Positions 15,444 through 16,794 of a DNA stretch of 16,794 nucleotides are shown piece after piece (positions within the stretch are counted from its first letter, which is position 1; every line of letters starts with the position of its first letter). Below the pieces are notes generated by a model. The model was not told the origin of the DNA and did no database searches. It saw only the letters and a program-made list of their open reading frames with translations. Source of the stretch: JANXSS01 sp025356535 (GTDB taxonomy: Bacteria > Pseudomonadota > Gammaproteobacteria > Burkholderiales > Burkholderiaceae_D); contig JAYUMU010000129.1 in NCBI GenBank assembly GCA_043762325.1, positions 1-16,794 on the forward strand, written 5' to 3'. The translations under genes and the position numbers were made by a program.

Positions 15444-16727
15444 ATGAGCGCAATTGTTGACATCATCGGTCGCGAAATCATCGATTCGCGCGGCAATCCG
15501 ACCGTCGAATGCGATGTCCTGCTGGAGTCGGGCGTCATGGGCCGTGCAGCCGTGCCGTCGGGTGCCTCGACCGGTTCGCGCGAAGCGATCGAGTTGCGCG
15601 ACGGCGACGCCGGCCGTTACTTCGGCAAGGGTGTCCTGAAGGCTTGCGAGCATATCAATACCGAGATTTCCGAAGCCATCATGGGCCTCGACGCCAACGA
15701 GCAGGCCTTTCTCGACCGTACCCTGATCGACCTCGACGGCACCGACAACAAGGCGCGCCTGGGCGCCAACGCGACGCTGGCCGTCTCCATGGCCGTTGCC
15801 AAGGCCGCAGCCGAGGAATCGGGCCTGCCGCTGTACCGTTACTTCGGCGGCTCCGGCGCGATGCAGATGCCGGTGCCGATGATGAATGTCATCAACGGCG
15901 GCGCGCATGCCAACAACAACCTGGACATCCAGGAATTCATGATCATCCCGGTCGGTGCACCGAGCTTTCGGGAAGCGATCCGCTACGGCGCCGAAGTCTT
16001 CCATACCCTGAAAAAAATCCTGGCGGGCCAGGGCCTGTCGACCGCCGTCGGTGACGAAGGCGGCTTTGCGCCATCGGTTGCCAATCATGAAGCCGCCATC
16101 AAGCTGATCATCCAGGCCATCGAGCAGGCCGGCTACGAGCCGGGCACGCAGATCGCCCTGGGTCTCGATTGCGCCGCCAGCGAATTCTACAAGGACGGCA
16201 AGTACCGGTTGAACGGCGAAGGCATGAGCCTCAGTTCGGCCGACTTCACCAACCTGCTCGGCACCTGGTGCGACAAGTATCCGATCATCTCGATCGAGGA
16301 CGGCATGGCCGAAAACGACTGGGACGGCTGGGCCGCGCAGACCGTTGCGCTGGGCAAGAAGATCCAGCTGGTCGGCGACGACCTGTTCGTGACCAACACC
16401 CGCATCCTGCGTGAAGGCATCCAGAAGAACATCGCCAATTCGATCCTGATCAAGATCAATCAGATCGGCACCCTGACCGAAACCTTCGCCGCCATCGAAA
16501 TGGCCAAGCGCGCCGGCTACACCGCCGTGATTTCGCACCGCTCGGGCGAGACCGAAGACTCGACGATTGCCGACATCGCCGTGGGCACCAACGCGGGCCA
16601 GATCAAGACCGGCTCGCTGTCGCGCTCGGACCGCATGGCCAAGTACAACCAGCTGCTGCGCATCGAAGAAGACCTCGGTGACGTCGCCAGCTACCCGGGC
16701 CGCGCTGCGTTCTACAACCTGCGCTGA
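15444..16727 (+). CDS. eno: Enolase (phosphopyruvate hydratase)
   Basis: Enolase interconverts 2-phosphoglycerate and phosphoenolpyruvate in glycolysis, and so makes the phosphoenolpyruvate used by KdsA encoded just upstream. The 427-aa product has the full family pattern: SRGNPTVE (15-22), the mobile loop PSGASTG (38-44), GGAHANN (152-158), Glu206 in GDEGGF, metal ligands Asp242, Glu285 (SIEDGM) and Asp312 (GDD), the catalytic Lys337 in LIKINQIGT, and SHRSGETEDS (364-373). The ATG at 15444 has GGAG (15434-15437) six bases upstream. It follows kdsA after 54 bases; that gap may hold a separate promoter, although I found no convincing box pair. ftsB starts 24 bases after the stop. Confidence 0.98.
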   Translation: MSAIVDIIGREIIDSRGNPTVECDVLLESGVMGRAAVPSGASTGSREAIELRDGDAGRYFGKGVLKACEHINTEISEAIMGLDANEQAFLDRTLIDLDGTDNKARLGANATLAVSMAVAKAAAEESGLPLYRYFGGSGAMQMPVPMMNVINGGAHANNNLDIQEFMIIPVGAPSFREAIRYGAEVFHTLKKILAGQGLSTAVGDEGGFAPSVANHEAAIKLIIQAIEQAGYEPGTQIALGLDCAASEFYKDGKYRLNGEGMSLSSADFTNLLGTWCDKYPIISIEDGMAENDWDGWAAQTVALGKKIQLVGDDLFVTNTRILREGIQKNIANSILIKINQIGTLTETFAAIEMAKRAGYTAVISHRSGETEDSTIADIAVGTNAGQIKTGSLSRSDRMAKYNQLLRIEEDLGDVASYPGRAAFYNLR

Positions 16728-16751
16728 TCGCAGCGTTCGTCGGCTTCCGTC

Positions 16752-16794
16752 ATGCGCTACATCTCGCTCGCGCTGATCGCGCTGATCGCCCTCG
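16752..16794 (+). CDS. ftsB: Cell division protein FtsB (start only, cut by window end)
   Basis: Only 14 full codons are present, reading MRYISLALIALIAL. A short N-terminal tail running straight into a transmembrane segment is how FtsB begins; the protein is a small bitopic member of the FtsQBL division complex with a periplasmic coiled coil. The order pyrG-kdsA-eno-ftsB is a recurring betaproteobacterial arrangement, which carries most of the weight of this call. No strong Shine-Dalgarno precedes the ATG. The rest of the gene lies outside the window. Confidence 0.72.
   Translation, partial: MRYISLALIALIAL

Noticed and set aside
15440..15460. Six-codon upstream ORF (ATG at 15440) overlapping the eno start
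   Set aside because: The GGAG is only two bases from that ATG, too close, and is well placed for the eno ATG at 15444.

Overview
The window reads as ordinary, gene-dense chromosome of a GC-rich betaproteobacterium. Oxalobacteraceae or a close Burkholderiales relative is most likely. This is inferred from the gene orders rpfE-recJ-(TAXI)-prfB, lolC-lolD-tatD-comEC and pyrG-kdsA-eno-ftsB, from strongly GC-biased third codon positions, and from a Gram-negative envelope gene set. No rRNA, tRNA, CRISPR array, complete insertion sequence or prophage gene was seen. Nearly all long ORFs in other frames are antisense or frame-shifted shadows produced by the high GC content.

Region 1 (about 55-5326, minus strand) is transcribed leftward as rpfE-like gene, recJ, a TAXI-type solute-binding-like gene and prfB. 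The first three are tightly packed: a 4-base ATGA overlap joins rpfE to recJ, and 1 base separates recJ from the TAXI gene. prfB (release factor 2) keeps the classic autoregulatory +1 frameshift and has a TATAAT box of its own inside the end of the TAXI gene. rpfE-recJ-prfB is also the order in the Xanthomonas rpf neighbourhood; here a membrane-anchored TAXI protein without a visible TRAP permease sits between recJ and prfB.

Region 2 (5445-12770, plus strand) starts divergently from rpfE. lolC and lolD encode the lipoprotein-release ABC transporter and overlap by 8 bases. A 213-base gap follows, holding two identical 23-base direct repeats and two inverted repeats, the main sign of repeat or mobile DNA in the window. 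Then come tatD (metal-dependent nuclease family), comEC (DNA-uptake channel with a C-terminal metallo-beta-lactamase domain), an alpha/beta hydrolase and an LpxR-like outer-membrane lipid A deacylase, closely spaced as a likely operon.

Region 3 (12877-16794, plus strand) is the conserved betaproteobacterial block pyrG (CTP synthase), kdsA (KDO-8-phosphate synthase, metal-dependent type by its residues), eno (enolase) and the first codons of ftsB (cell division). A TATAAT box and a small leader hairpin precede pyrG.

Envelope functions recur: LolCD moves lipoproteins, KdsA and PyrG supply the KDO and CTP needed for lipopolysaccharide, and the LpxR-like enzyme would trim lipid A. I see no convincing undescribed multi-gene system. 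The points most worth a second look are the TAXI gene with its cytoplasmic tail, the 23-base repeats before tatD, and the hydrolase/LpxR-like pair behind comEC.
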